Shown: positions 8,510-20,681, counted from the stretch's first letter. The stretch is 36,731 bases of DNA from Oehlia diaphana (GCA_003833135.1 QZLH01000325.1:20528-57258), one strand, 5' to 3'. Program-made: numbers and translations. Notes: generated from the letters alone by a model not told the origin.

Positions 8510-11500
8510 TGTTTTATAATTTCTTCTTAAAAAAACAGCGTGTATATGACTATATTCTTTATAAACGCTTTATTAATATACAGGTATATATATAGTTGTT
8601 TCGACAACAATATTTGTGGCAAAATGTAGATGCCAAGTATTCAGGAGAATGTATTACAGAATATGCAATCAATTATTTTGATCACAATCATAAACGGAAC
8701 GCGAAAGTATAGGACTTTTCCGGTAACAAGAACGAGATCGGTGACAAGAACGATATGTTTGCACCACAAACACTAAAAATAGCAAAATAATTACGGAAAG
8801 AAAAAAATATCCAATAATTGTGGCATGTTAAACTTTTATTAGAAGTGAAATCTTCAGTAATTTCGAATATTATAATTGTCCGAAGCGGGCATATGCATAG
8901 GACACTTCCATTCTACTGCAAACATGCATGTGTTGGTCCGCACGCATGCATGACCAAATAAAATATTAAGATCAGGTGTAACTTTAGATTTGTTTACGTG
9001 TAACCCTTTTTGTTTATGTCACTGATTTAAAATTTCTTAAAAATTTTTTACGGCACTTAATAAATATTTAATTTCTTAAAAAATTTACATGCTTTTTAAT
9101 TTGTATTCGTTTTTTTATAATAAAGATAAATAAAAAAAATAAAATAATTGATTTCGCAGTGTGATTTCTTTGTAATATCATAATAACACTTTTAATTTTT
9201 CAAGCATGTGATTTATGACGCTTCGGGCGCATCAACGGCTACAGTTTCCTAGTTTATAATTTATATAATTAACGGTAAGTCTGATATTATTGATATTTTG
9301 TTCAAGTTTGCTTTAGGTTTACTGTATGTGAGCGAAAGATAACTCATCGGCAGATATGTCATAAAGCAGTATGTTCAAGAGATAATGTTATACGAACAAT
9401 AAAGAAACTAAAAAAATATAGAAAAGTAATTTATTAAAACACTAAAAGATTTGTTGGTTGCCGATCGTACTAAAATAGAAAAGCTTGATTCGAAATGTAT
9501 TTATATAATCAGCAAATCAATACCAAAGATGGGGGATCAGCATCTTAAAATGGAAATCACTCAAAAACTAATCTTATGTTAACGTTAAGTTAACGTTAAC
9601 GTTAACCTATCATGACATGTCAATCATTTCAAGTCATTACAATAACGTGACGCGCCACCCACTCACCCATAAGGTCATATTGCACTTTTATAGAATGTTC
9701 TTTCTTGCTTAAAAATTGTGGGATAAAATTTTTAGCAAATCATGTGAAAACTGAATAATATTTTTGTCAGCCAAAAATGATCAACAACCGGATGACAAAT
9801 TTAATGTTATGTAAATAAACAATTTGTTTGTATTACTTATTTAAATATAGATACATATTTTTTTTATTTTGAACCAAAAAAATAAACAACAATCAAACGG
9901 TAAATTTTCATTATCGTCATCTCATTATCGTTATAATGCTATCATGAAAATTTTTTTTCAGGGTAGTAATTCTAAAAATGATTTTAAATAAATGCTTTAT
10001 CAAGTAATTCTGTATTATTATTTAAAGTTAATCACATATTCTGATATATATATTTTTTTATTTTTGAACCAAAAAATTAACAATCATCAAGATAATTAAC
10101 CTTAAAATGATTAACAAGTGAAATAACTAAGCCAAAAATGATTAACAAGCAAAATAAACCGAAAATGATCATCCTTTACCAAATGATAAAAAAATTATGT
10201 TAATAGCTAGTTAAGAGTAATTTCTCATTTTTTTTATAGATATGTTAAATATAAAAAAAAATTTTGCAAAATAAAGTGAAAGTTATGGTTTGGCTAGAAA
10301 AACCTGGCGAGCGAAGCGAGCCAAATGAAATTGCATCGTCATAATAAATCACGTGAATATTTAATACACAATCATATGATCTACCAGTAATTTTTCCACC
10401 AGTTAAAATTTAGAAATTCTTTTAAACTATTTATCATAATTATGATACTGTATGGTAGTATAAGCCAACTTAATTAAAAAAAAGTCAGAATTATTACAGT
10501 TCTAATTATACTATGACTATAGCTCCCTGCCATGTTTAATGTTAACTTGTTAGCATAAAAAAAAACTTGAAATGAATGTCTGATTTTAAATGACTATTAC
10601 TGAGTTAGATTAACATCGTGATCCGATTTTATATTGTACGAATTTTTCTAACTTGTAATATACTCGAAAATTTAACTTCTTGAAATGTTCAAAATTTGTT
10701 ACATTATTATTTAAATTATAAAAAGAAGCTAATAATAATAATAATAATAATAATAATTGACCAATCACATTTTAGTATCTTTGACATTAATATTACCCTT
10801 AAAAGCTCGAGTTAACCATTATATTTTTATTTTTCTTTAGGTAAATATATAAAATTAATTTTATAAAATATATATATTACGTGATTTATATCATATAACA
10901 TAATTTTTGTTCAAAATTATAATATTTTTCTTTCAACAATTTTATTTATCGCGTTCGGTTAATTTACTGCATTCGGATAATAATATAACTAATTTATTTA
11001 TAGTCACACACCCGTAATTTATTTGTAGTCACACATCCGTTGTTTATAGTAACGTTTGATCGGGGTTAGTCTGAGAGATTGCCGAAGTGTACAGCATTAG
11101 TGTACGACATCGGCAAAAATTTTTTGTGTTGTACGATATTTGTTTAGTATTGTCTTCAAATTGTACATCAAACTATTGTAAAATGTACGACTATTCTTTA
11201 ATAATAATTATAATTTGTATTATTCTCAATATTTTTTTGCAAAATCTAGAAAGATAGGTCCGCAATTAAGAAATAGTGGAAAAAATTGTGAGATTGTGAT
11301 ATTTAAGATATTTAAAATTTTCCGTAATGCATAATAAAACAGAACCAGTTTATTTTTATAAATGACGCTATTTTTTAATAAAGTGGGTCCAGATTTTTTT
11401 TTTTAATTGAAAAAATTACTGAACCATTTTTAATTAAACATAATCAGATTCTAGGATTTTTTAATCCGGTTATTATATAATAATTTTAACTTGATTGAGT

Positions 11501-11591
11501 ATACAAAGAATCTTTCTTGATTATGAACTAAGTGCAGTATACAACAAATTTTTGCTACAATGAATGTACGGCGGATTTTTTTTTCCTGTAG
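8510..11591. other. AT-rich intergenic region, no supported gene
   Basis: It begins with the presumed promoter of the microexon gene. It contains a GTTAAC-rich cluster (about 9577-9606), a GGCGAGCGAAGCGAGCC motif (about 10301-10317), an AAT/TAA microsatellite (about 10731-10756) and a small inverted repeat TTGCCGA...TCGGCAA near 11080-11117. A possible donor/acceptor pair (GTAAGTC near 9275, TTTAG near 9315) bounds no open frame. I see no convincing coding sequence. Confidence 0.5.
8585..8594 (-). promoter_or_regulatory. TATA-like element upstream of the microexon gene
   Basis: An alternating TATATATATA stretch lies about 75 nt upstream of the ATG at 8509 on the minus strand. In such AT-rich DNA the match is weak evidence; position is the only support. 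Confidence 0.25.
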
Positions 11592-11672
11592 GTAGCTGCT
11601 ACACGTGAACATCTAAAGGAAATTCGTACCACATTACAATTTGAACTTCGGAGTTCGGAGAGCTATTTTTAA
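11592..11672 (+). CDS. Orphan terminal exon, unknown protein (27 codons)
   Basis: After a good acceptor (TTTTTTCCTGTAG) there is an open, non-repetitive stretch reading VAATREHLKEIRTTLQFEL and then RSSESYF, followed by a stop. The GC content and mixed amino-acid composition differ from the surroundings and look coding. I cannot find the preceding exon with confidence, so this may be the last exon of a decayed or long-intron gene. The family is not recognised. Confidence 0.35.
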   Translation, partial: VAATREHLKEIRTTLQFELRSSESYF

Positions 11673-12128
11673 TTACATGTTATATTTTAAGTTTTAATGA
11701 ATCTTGTTAAATATCGTTCGGGACAAATATACATTATTACATATATCAGAACGTTATTTCCGGCAGATTTTTATTCAATTATTAAGACTTTTTACTTCAT
11801 TTCATTTATACGATGATTAAGAAATTTTTAATAATTGTAATTATGATGAGGTCTATAGTATTGTGAAAAGATATAATTATCATAAATACCACCTTCCGTT
11901 TTGACTTTTGTTTTAAATTGTAAATACGAAAATTAGATTTATTAAGAAATATATACTTATATTATCTATCGATAATAAATATATACTTTCTTACGTCTTT
12001 AAAATATAATTAAGAAATTATCATGTTAAACTCTTCTCATTTAAAAACCAAATAATAATTGAATTTGTCTAACGTGAGTTTAAATTAAATTAGTGTAAAG
12101 AGACAATCGTGATAAAGCTAGATAAACT

Positions 12129-12250
12129 ATTTTCATAACTGTATTCCATTTACCAATATCTGGATCTACTGCTTTTATCATCCTATAACCGTTCATCGCT
12201 GTGGCAATAAATAAATTTTAATTAGCTTTCATTTGACGTAAGTCATATAT
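12129..12250 (-). pseudogene. Small coding-like remnant (NLFIATAMNGYRMIKAVDPD...)
   Basis: The minus strand shows a short frame between stops reading IATAMNGYRMIKAVDPDIG and continuing KWNT. It resembles protein-coding sequence by composition, and an internal CCACAG acceptor and GGTAAA donor are present. No family can be named. It is most likely a fragment. Confidence 0.25.
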
Positions 12251-12509
12251 TACCAATAATATTATTTTTCATAAACAAGTTCAATAATAAGAACTATAGG
12301 TCTAATCTTATTAGCCATTACGGTCAAAAATGAACGAACATGATTACTGTAGATAATAAAAATATTAAGCAAAGTTGCATGAATGTTAATCATAATGAAT
12401 CAGCGTTCTTATTATCTTTTTCTTCTACTATATATATCTTTCCTAAATTCCTCATGCAAAAAATTCGAATTTTTTCTATGCTTCCATCGAAATAAATAAT
12501 CTCTTACAG

Positions 12510-12590
12510 GTTTCGATGTTTCGGTAATTGAGTTGTATAGAATGGGAGAGGGATATTTGGGTATTGTTTTACAGAAATCATAGTAAAGCG
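12510..12590 (+). CDS. Possible exon fragment (FDVSVIELYRMGEGYLGIVL...)
   Basis: Following CTCTTACAG at about 12510 the plus strand is open for about 25 codons (FDVSVIELYRMGEGYLGIVL, then QKS) and then stops. The sequence is not low-complexity, but neither its partner exons nor a family can be identified. It may belong with the terminal exon at 12837, although its own stop argues against a simple join. Confidence 0.2.
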
Positions 12591-12836
12591 AAGTAGCTAA
12601 AAGGAACTCAAGTTATCTGTTATATACAATTAGAGTATCTCTTCTCTTTACACGTCCACTACTCCAAGTTGAAATTCATTGAATCATAATTTGAAACTAT
12701 ATTCAATTTGCCCTTTGCGAAAATAATAAGCATTATACGGCGAACTCAAACTCAAATCGCTAAGTTGGTTAGTGGTTACATCATATTACCTTAAACATAT
12801 GGTTTCTGGCCGGACTTATTTCACCTTCGTCTTTAG

Positions 12837-12985
12837 AGTACGTGAATAAAGGTTCATCTAAACGAACACCACCTACATCTCTGCCACGTGACGCTAATAA
12901 CGTCGCGTCTACTCCTAAACGTCAAAAAATGGATAACGATGCTATTCCTGCTCCAGAATCAAGTTCGCGTTCGAGTATCCAATAA
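12837..12985 (+). CDS. Probable terminal exon, Ser/Pro-rich C-terminus of an unknown protein
   Basis: An acceptor CTTCGTCTTTAG precedes a 149-nt stretch of normal GC content. It reads YVNKGSSKRTPPTSLPRDAN, then NVASTPKRQKMDNDAIPA, ending SSSRSSIQ and TAA. TPKRQK resembles a basic nuclear-localisation cluster and the rest looks like a disordered tail. The frame is open upstream to 12773, so the acceptor is not proven. No upstream exon was identified, and function cannot be assigned. Confidence 0.4.
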
Positions 12986-14149
12986 TTTTTTCGGCGACGA
13001 ATAATATCACGGTTTTATAACAATGAATCATTTTACGCCTGACAGTATTTACGCGTATCACGGATACGATACGGCCTGGTTTCTTAAATTAAACGTTTTT
13101 TCCTTATGTTTTTTTCTTCCCCAGTGTGATAGTGCAATACTGCAGCAACACGTTAGTACGTATTTATTAAAGGGTGGTCCTATTTGAGATGTGCATTACT
13201 AGTCAAATTGTAGCATACATTATATATTATGTACTTTGACTCTAGAATTTGTATCGTAATTTAGCAGTTTGCCTGCCTTTCTAAAGTAAAAATAGAATAA
13301 AATAACTAATTATCAGAAAACTTGTGAACAATGAACTACATAATTTTACATAATTTTTATGAATTATTTTGGTTTTAAACACAGTGTATTGAAAAAAACT
13401 ATGAGACTTTAATTTTTAACGAAAAGATTCGCGCTAAAATTGGGAGCATCAAAAAGTCGCTATGCTAATAAAATTAAAATCTATTCTTAAATCAAAAATT
13501 GTGATATGATTCATGAAATGAAAATATTAAAATAAAAACTTTTTTTTTTTTTTTTTTTTTTTTCGAGAAATATTTACCTAAATTTGCTTAAAAAATATGA
13601 TTATCATTTAGAACCTGCTAGAATCAGTTCGCTATTTTGTTGTTTCAAAGGGATCATCGTATCACATGATCATATGAAAATCTTTACGAAAGTAAAAAAA
13701 ATTTCATCCACGAACTTGAACAAGACTTCGTTCTTAGCTTTTTAAAGGTTAGAACCATGTTTTTAAGTACCAGTTGCCAATTAGCCTAACCCAAAAAGCT
13801 ATTTAGAGTATCTGCGAATCCGCCTAAGGTAAGTTGCGAATAATTTAAATAACGTACTTTAAAAAAAGCTAAATGGTATTAAATTTCTATTATACTCTTA
13901 GCTTGTAAGTTTATATTAATTTAATGTTCATATATTTTCTATTTTAACATTCGAGTGCATGAATTATTTAATATTATAATGAATCAAGTGATTTAACATG
14001 TTAAAAATTTACGGTAATATGTCAGAAAGTTTAATGATATTAATTAAAATGAATTAACTTTTTTTTTTTAAGTTTATTTGTGTATATATATTATTTAAAA
14101 AAGACTAATATTTTTAATAAATAGTAAGAGCGAGCGAAAATTAGACATT
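12986..14149. other. Non-coding AT-rich stretch
   Basis: It holds the presumed 3' flank of the exon at 12837-12985, a T homopolymer (about 13541-13563) and unremarkable AT-rich DNA. No coding frame or RNA gene is supported. Confidence 0.5.
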
Positions 14150-14785
14150 TCATCGATAAGATTTGTTCATTTTATTATAAATAGGTAAAGAAGTCATAGG
14201 GTTTATGATAGAAATAATTGTATCGGTGTTATTATAATTCAAGGTTGTATTTTGAGGTATAATAGTTTCGTCTAATAATGAATGTGTTTCATTGTTGTTT
14301 TTGTTTATAGAAGTATTTTGTTTTCTACGTGGGTTGATATTATTTTGTTTATTTTGTTTATTTTCTAGATCTGAGTAAGTTACGTAAGGTTGACTCGCGG
14401 GTATTAATTTTTTTGGCTGTAGTGTTACAGAAAAAATTTGCTTGATTCTATAAAGTGTTCATTTTTTTTTATTTATTTTTAAAAGTTTGAAAAGAGTTTT
14501 TCATTTTGACTCATTTGAGTCATTTTATCTGTAAAGAGTTTTAGAGTTTTTAACGATTTTATGTGTGATCACGTAATGAGATCTCAAAAAAAAAAAAAAA
14601 AATAAATTGCTCATATGAAAAAAAATTACTCATGTATAATTCGTGGTAATTGTGTAATTATTATATAATATAATTCAAAAAATATTATTTATAAGCAATA
14701 CATTTTGGCTTTTTAGATAACTTCCCTTACTTTTCATAATTTCCCTTACTTTTTCTGTTCCTTCGCTTTTTTTCACTCTTAACAT
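14150..14785 (-). CDS. Probable two-exon gene, Asn/Thr-rich protein of unknown function
   Basis: The large exon, 14150-14416, follows a CACTACAG acceptor and is open for 88 codons plus a TGA stop: PKKLIPASQPYVTYSDLE, then Asn/Lys/Gln-rich sequence, then SLLDETIIPQNTTLN and INPMTSLPIYNKM. A candidate first exon, 14750-14785, starts with ATG (MLRVKKSEGTEK) and ends in GTAAGG at phase 0, matching the second exon. The intron (333 nt) contains an A homopolymer. The open frame of exon 2 actually extends about 45 nt upstream of the acceptor, so the true junction could differ. The composition suggests a disordered protein. The family is not recognised. Confidence 0.42.
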
Positions 14786-14967
14786 TTCTAGAAGTAACCA
14801 AATAAACTTACTATATCAAATTGTTCAGTTTTATATTCAAAAAAATATGGTCCTATCAACAATATTTGATGATAACAACAAAATTCAGAAATAAATGAAA
14901 ACTGAGACTTACACCAGTACACCCAACTGGCATTGGGTGAGCACCACAAATGGACATTAGCATAGTT

Positions 14968-15140
14968 ATACTTACAAGAAACTGTTAGATGATAGGCTGA
15001 AGTCAAGTTATAATGATACTTACTGAACAAGTTAGATGGTAGACTGAAGTTAAGCTATAGTGATACTTATAAGAAATAGTTGGATGATAGGTTGAAGTCA
15101 AGCTATAGTGATACTCATAAGAAACAGTTAGAGATTGATA
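14968..15140. repeat. Tandem repeat, about 48-bp unit, 3.5 copies
   Basis: Units begin ATACTTACAAGAAACTGTTAG, ATACTTACTGAACAAGTTAG, ATACTTATAAGAAATAGTTG and ATACTCATAAGAAACAGTTAG (first 20 or so bases), each followed by a variant of ATGATAGGCTGAAGTCAAG. The copies are diverged but have nearly constant length. The 80-aa minus ORF across this area is a shadow of the repeat. Confidence 0.75.
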
Positions 15141-15281
15141 GTCATCTGTAAGTAATACAGCTCGTGCTATACTATGTGCTATCCCTAGATAGGACCTCTG
15201 ATCATTAATGTATCAGAATCATTAATGGCTTTTAAAGCAATTTTGGAAAATAATTTGTTTGAAGCTATTGAAGCCAAAGAT

Positions 15282-15564
15282 ATGTTTACAGCTAATTGCA
15301 AAATTGTGCGACCACCTTATGATTTTTTAGTTTGAAAATTTGATATTTTTGATTTTTCAAAAATCAAGTTTAAATACCTATTTTAGTATCTCCTAACACT
15401 AATATTAAGTATAAAACCATATTATTTATTTCTATTTTTATTTTATAAAGTCAAATAAACAAGTATTAAACTTGATTTTTTACTAATTTTTGAAAAATCA
15501 AAGATATCAAATTTTCAAATTGAAAAACCATAAAGTGGTCGCCCAATTTTGCAATTTGCTGTAA
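15282..15564. repeat. Inverted repeat, about 90-bp arms, 100-bp spacer
   Basis: The left arm (about 15282-15372) and right arm (about 15476-15564) are reverse complements with scattered differences. Both carry the AATTTTGCAAnTnGCTGT and GGTCGC blocks on one strand. The right arm is part of the kinase-like fragment. The two copies imply an inverted duplication, and a transcript across it would form a long hairpin. Confidence 0.7.
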
Positions 15565-15741
15565 CAATAAATTCAAAGTTCCAAAATAAACTTTTGAATT
15601 TCCTCCATTTGTCAAATATTTTACATTATCTAAATTTGAACATGGAATCCATTCAATAAAATCATCACAATATTTTGAATTTAATATGAGTTTCATTAAT
15701 AAATTCATCCAATTTAAAATTTTCACTTGTCTTGCTATCAT
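15466..15741 (-). pseudogene. Truncated protein-kinase-like fragment
   Basis: A 91-codon open frame contains FIEWIPCSNLDNVKYLTNGG followed by NSKVYFG. This matches the start of the tyrosine-kinase-like domains that are very numerous in Glomeromycotina (an F-x-EWIP segment, then a GGFSxVYxG nucleotide loop). Everything after the glycine loop (VAIK lysine, HRD, DFG) is missing, and the frame ends in a low-similarity tail within the inverted repeat. It is therefore a fragment rather than an active kinase. Family identification is from memory of the motif. Confidence 0.55.
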
Positions 15742-16281
15742 TAATTATATTTATCTCTCATAGTTGTATAGTTGTACGCTACGAATTTCACTGTATTCAT
15801 TTATTCGTGTAGTAAGGAATTGTTTTCTACAAAAAGTTAGGACAAATTAGGAAATTCATGAAAGAAATAGTTTATGAGACAAATATGTAATCTCCAACCA
15901 AGTAGTTTATACATGCATTGGTGTTATAAATAAATCGTTTAATTAAAAAGGTTCATTTTCTGTTGATAGAAACTATAATATTATCAAAAATAAAAAAGTG
16001 TTATTAATAAAGTATATTTTATTTATTTATAATAATAATATTTGTGTTTAAATATTTAAAGTTATGCATGGAATTTAATATAGAATTTTCGATATTTTCA
16101 AAAAAAAAATTCACTGATAAATCAAAAATATATTATGCATAATAATACAACGTATACTTCTCGATTTTGGTTAAATCAAAATGGATTATTTATGTTATAA
16201 ATTAATAAATACAATCGGTATAATGCTTACATAAAAATATGATACAAAATTAAACTGTTATATAAATAATTAAATTATGAA
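15742..16281. other. AT-rich spacer downstream of the SCA7 gene
   Basis: It contains the presumed 3' flank of the minus-strand gene ending at 16282. No coding frame or repeat is supported. Confidence 0.45.
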
Positions 16282-16728
16282 TTATTTTTCGAGCGAATTA
16301 TTATCTTCTTTAGTAGAAACTAACGTTGATGAAAAAAAGACATTATAAATATAAAATTTAAAAGTAAAAAATTATGTTTATTATAAATTCACCTTCTTTC
16401 TCTATATCATCTTTTTTATCGTTATCATTTGATTTTGATACACTATTATCTGTGAGATGTCAACATAAAAAATAATTAGACAAAATAATATAAGGTTATA
16501 CAAAAATGTTACATATAAATTAGATACCTTGATGACGTCCAATAGATTTTTTGTTTTTCTGATATTTAATAAGTAGAATGACAAATGACTGTGATCTATC
16601 CACATTTCGTTTTGAAGCCAATGAATGTTTCTTACAATTTAATGAGCGTGTACAAGGCGTATTATCAGGTGGCGCAATTACTCCGCATTGGATGTCCAAA
16701 TCAATCACTCCTAATTTTAAATTAAATA

Positions 16729-16769
<41 letters not shown>

Positions 16770-17193
16770 CTAAAAAATTGGTGTTAAAAATAGGAATTTG
16801 GAAATTTCTTGTAACCTTTATTACGTCTTATGATTTTTTTCTTTTTCCAACTCTTTTTAATCTTTTGTTTTTTCCTAGGAAATTCTTCAGCTGATATTAG
16901 AGAATTAGGTCTTTTTTCTAAAATTTTATAAAAATAAAAATTAATAATTGTTTTAATTTGAAGGATTATAAAAAATAAACTTTACGAGTTTTTTTCCTCT
17001 CGTCTTTGATTATAAAGAGAATTATTTAATTATAAAAAAAAATAAATAAATAAAATAATACATTTGTTTAAAAATTTGTTATACTGTATATCTATTTAAA
17101 ATATTTACCTTGTAATCCTTCATTTGTTTCATTTGTTATAATTGTTTCGGGTATTTTTATATTAGAGGATACAGTTAAAGTTGACCCATCCAT
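16282..17193 (-). CDS. SCA7-domain protein, Sgf73/Ataxin-7-like SAGA subunit (5 exons, complete)
   Basis: Exons (minus): 17193-17109, 16917-16816, 16710-16528, 16449-16393, 16319-16282. Lengths 85, 102, 183, 57 and 38 nt total 465 nt, giving 154 aa and a TAA stop. All four introns are phase 1 with GT...AG ends (191, 105, 78 and 73 nt). Exon 2 is very basic (KKQKIKKSWKKKKIIRRNK, probable nuclear localisation). Exon 3 is the SCA7 zinc-binding domain: CGVIAPP, then CTRSLNCKKHSLASKRNV, with Cx10Cx5CxxH spacing, ending LLIKYQKNKK. In yeast and animals this domain belongs to the subunit anchoring the deubiquitinase module to SAGA and binding nucleosomes. This protein is far shorter than yeast Sgf73 or human ATXN7. 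It may be a reduced paralogue. The exon 2 donor (GTTACA) is weak. Confidence 0.8.
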
Positions 17194-19849
17194 TTTGATA
17201 TACTTTTTAACGAATATTTAACAAAAAATAAATAAAAAAAAAAAAAAGATCGTAAAATTTTTTTACTGATGACTTTATTTATATTCCATCGGAACATTCT
17301 TTTTATGCGGCCAAGTCTGCGCCACAGAAATTCGGTATACCAAATTAGGAAAAGTCTGAAACTGTGTCACAGGGACCGTTCAGACCATGGGAAAAAAGGA
17401 TTTACAATTTGACAATACAACAAATTAAATGATTTTCGGAACAGGAAAATGAACAATGATGTTACATTTTGTTTACATTTTTAGATTGATCATCTAAATG
17501 GAAAATTCCACGAGCATAATTAAAATATAAATAATTTTTAAATAAATTCCAAAAATTCACCCCATGAAAGATTTTTAGAATGTTCTAAAAAACCAGTTGA
17601 ACCGAATTCTATTTTTTTTTTTAAAAAAAAAAAATATTAGCTGTTAGTACTTACCATAATTGTCTTTTCTGATTTGATGAACCGAATTCAAAGTTTACCG
17701 CCTAGTACAACTATCCTCGATATGCAAATATTTACTCACGTAGAAGAGTCTATCATATCACATGTTAGATTTACATCGACGACGTCAAATTTTACTAGCG
17801 CAGCACGAATTTTGATTATGAAGCGAAAAAAACGAAGATCGGTAAATTGAATTTATTATGAAATCTTGTTTATAATTCATACAAATTTACTCATTTTTTG
17901 CATATCAAAATTCCATGAAAAAATAAAATGCATTTCTTGACTATCATTATTATTTTAATTTTCAATATCATCGCGTTTGTTCATATTCAAAATTATCATC
18001 TATTACTAAAATAATATTAATTATAAGTAAAAAATAATATACGGATATAATCTACTTATTACACCAATACAGTATTACACCGCTAACGAGAGAAGTTAAT
18101 GAGCGTGCGCAAGACAAATAAAATTATCCTACATTGATATTATGATTTCAAATTAATAATGAATAAAAATTTAAATTGAAATTTACTTAATAATTTTATG
18201 TCAAAGAGTCCTAACTTATCTTTAATGTAAAATTTAATAAAATTCTTTAATAATAATTTACTTCCGCAGAAACCTTAATTATGTGCACCTCAGTCTAATT
18301 GCAATGGGTTATCATACGAGTAGGCTTAAGTGCTTAACGTTCTAGAATGAAAATTGCAACCTTTGTGAAAGGATTTTTTTGTTTGTACAGTAAGAACTAA
18401 TGACACAATTTCAATCCGCTGTTTTTGCATGCAGAACTCTTTCATTTATTATTTTCGAATATAAAATGACTATATTGTAGTTTCACGTGTTTACAATATT
18501 TTCACACTTCGGTACGTAAATCCATTATTATTGTGCCCTAATAAATGTAATAAATAATCTTTTTTTCACAACCTACATTGTCACCGGTTATACTGCAACG
18601 ATAAAACTGTTTTGGAATGGTTGAGGCTGCAGGCTAGCAGATAAGAAATGTGAAGTCAGAAATTATATAATTCGTATGATAAAAATGATCACAAGTTCTT
18701 TATTAATAAATTCCCTTATTTTCTAATTAATATTTTATACTTGATTATTAGGCTTACTCACCAATTGAATATTTGGCACATCATATTTATTATCCAATGA
18801 TTGAATTTATTATTATTGATTATAAAATTTATTGAGACACATGATTTTATGTAAACTTAATATTAAATTAATTTGATATTAAAATCTGAATATAAATATA
18901 TAATACTAAATCTAATATAAATCTTAAAAAAAGGTATAAAAAAGTATAAAGAAGCTTAAATTTAATCTAGTCTTTATACCTAATTCAGGTACCAAATATT
19001 CAATTCAATTCCTTTTACACATAAGTAATTTTTATTGTCTGAGAGTTTTATTATAAGTCATTAAAGATCTTGCCGTCATAACAAGTCTATTATTTTTCAT
19101 GACTGTTTGGTTTAAAACATGAGCGACATTAATAATATTTAAATTATCAAATTTCTTTTCAATCACTATTCATCACGAGAAATCATCGAAGCCTCATTAT
19201 CAGTGTTCATATTTTCTGCTAACCCAAACTTGTGTGAAGAAATTCCGTATACGCGTTAGAGTATTAACCATGTTATTACCAGTATACCAGAATGATATCA
19301 AAAAGGAAAATTTTTAACTTTCAAGAAATTCAACATAATGAATAGTAAGGCTAAAGAAAGTTTGTACTACTATACATTTTCATATTCAAATATAGGAACC
19401 TATCTTATTACTGAGGTATTTTTTACAAAATAATATTAGTTATTTATATTTATATTTGGATTATCTTGGGATAGATTTCTCTTATAAATTAATTTCGATC
19501 ATCAATAAATTTGAATTTTTTAACAAGTATCTTTAAAAATCTTTATCGTTATAATATGTTTATTAATACACAAAAAAAAAAAAAATTAATACATGTTTAT
19601 TCCTCACTCAACTCAGGATGAAAACATAAATATTACTCAACCCATTTTTAATTGGCTAATTTTTTTATTGATTAATTTTTTTTTGATTTGAAAATTTTTT
19701 TTATAAAGAATATTTTTACTCCTATATAAAAACAATTTACACGATAAAATTTTATTTGTTAAATACAATTAAAAAATTATAAATTTATACATTTATAATA
19801 TTTATAATGCTTTTAAAATTATTTTATGCTTTATAAATTACTTTTTTTT
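17194..19849. other. Intergenic AT-rich region
   Basis: It holds the presumed upstream region of the SCA7 gene. A possible leader exon ends ACAATTATG|GTAAGTAC near 17650 on the minus strand. The rest has A/T homopolymers and no supported coding frame. I see no RNA gene. Confidence 0.4.
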
Positions 19850-20290
19850 TTTTTTAGGAAAAAAAGAACTGACAAATTTATTTCTGGAATTCGAAATCAA
19901 AATTTTTACAGGACTAGTAATAATGACAAAAAAAAATAATGATAAAAACAAAAATAAAAAGCTGTAAATGTGCCAATAAAAAAGAAAACAACGGCAAAAA
20001 AAGATGATAGGGACGAAAAGAAGTGAAAAAAAGATGTATATATAGAAAAAAAGTGGAAAAGAATAATATAAACAAAAGAAAGTGAAAAAAAGATGAAAAG
20101 AATAAATAAAAGCAATGAATAGGAAGTAAAAAGGATGATAATGGGTAAAGAGGAAATGAAAAGAATAATGGAGGAAGAAAAAGAAAATAAAAGGGTTGTA
20201 AAGTAATGAAAAAGAATAAAAAATAATGTTAAAAAGTGAAAAATAATTAAAGGCGAAAATAATGACTATTATCACCATAAAAAAGAAAGG
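19850..20290. repeat. Purine-rich low-complexity tract (plus strand)
   Basis: About 440 bp of almost pure A/G on the plus strand, built from degenerate GAAAAAAAG/GATGAAAAG units. The complementary strand gives a 146-codon open frame rich in Phe, Ile, Leu, Ser and Tyr. This is what a polypyrimidine strand produces and is not convincing as a protein. Confidence 0.7.
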
Positions 20291-20394
20291 AAAAGCTGAG
20301 TGGTTAGTATCATTTCAAAGCAAAAAAGTAATAGAAAACAATAAAGTAATAAGAAAAGAAAGACTCACCTAATCAGAAAATTTCTTTAGGAATA

Positions 20395-20503
20395 ACCCTG
20401 CGACGGGGCATAAACTTTATTAGATTTATGTAAATATACAGAAGCTTGTGTAAGTTTTTGTAAATTTCCTATAAAAATTTACGATTACACTCTATCGCAG
20501 GGC
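20395..20503. mobile_element. Short MITE, TIR about (A/G)CCCTGCGA, TA target
   Basis: A 109-bp element with ends ACCCTGCGACGG and the reverse complement of CTATCGCAGGGC, flanked by TA at 20393-20394 and 20504-20505. This pattern is typical of non-autonomous Tc1/mariner derivatives. The interior is AT-rich with no ORF. It lies downstream of the F-box gene's stop codon. Confidence 0.7.
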
Positions 20504-20681
20504 TATGAATTCTTGTTCAAATAAAAGAAGCCACCTCGTTATCTAAAGAAGACAAAAAATTATCTAACGACATGAGTAATACACCCGAGTGAGAAAAAAA
20601 ATTAAACAGTTGCTTTGGACTCAGAATTCTTAACGATGTTCTCAGGATTATTTACTATGTTCTCAGACGCTTTCAGGATTA

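Noticed and set aside
14788..15030. 80-aa minus ORF
   Set aside because: Overlaps the 48-bp tandem repeat; no recognisable domain.
19838..20278. 146-aa minus ORF rich in Phe/Ile/Leu/Tyr
   Set aside because: Product of a polypyrimidine strand; no domain, codon or start-context support.
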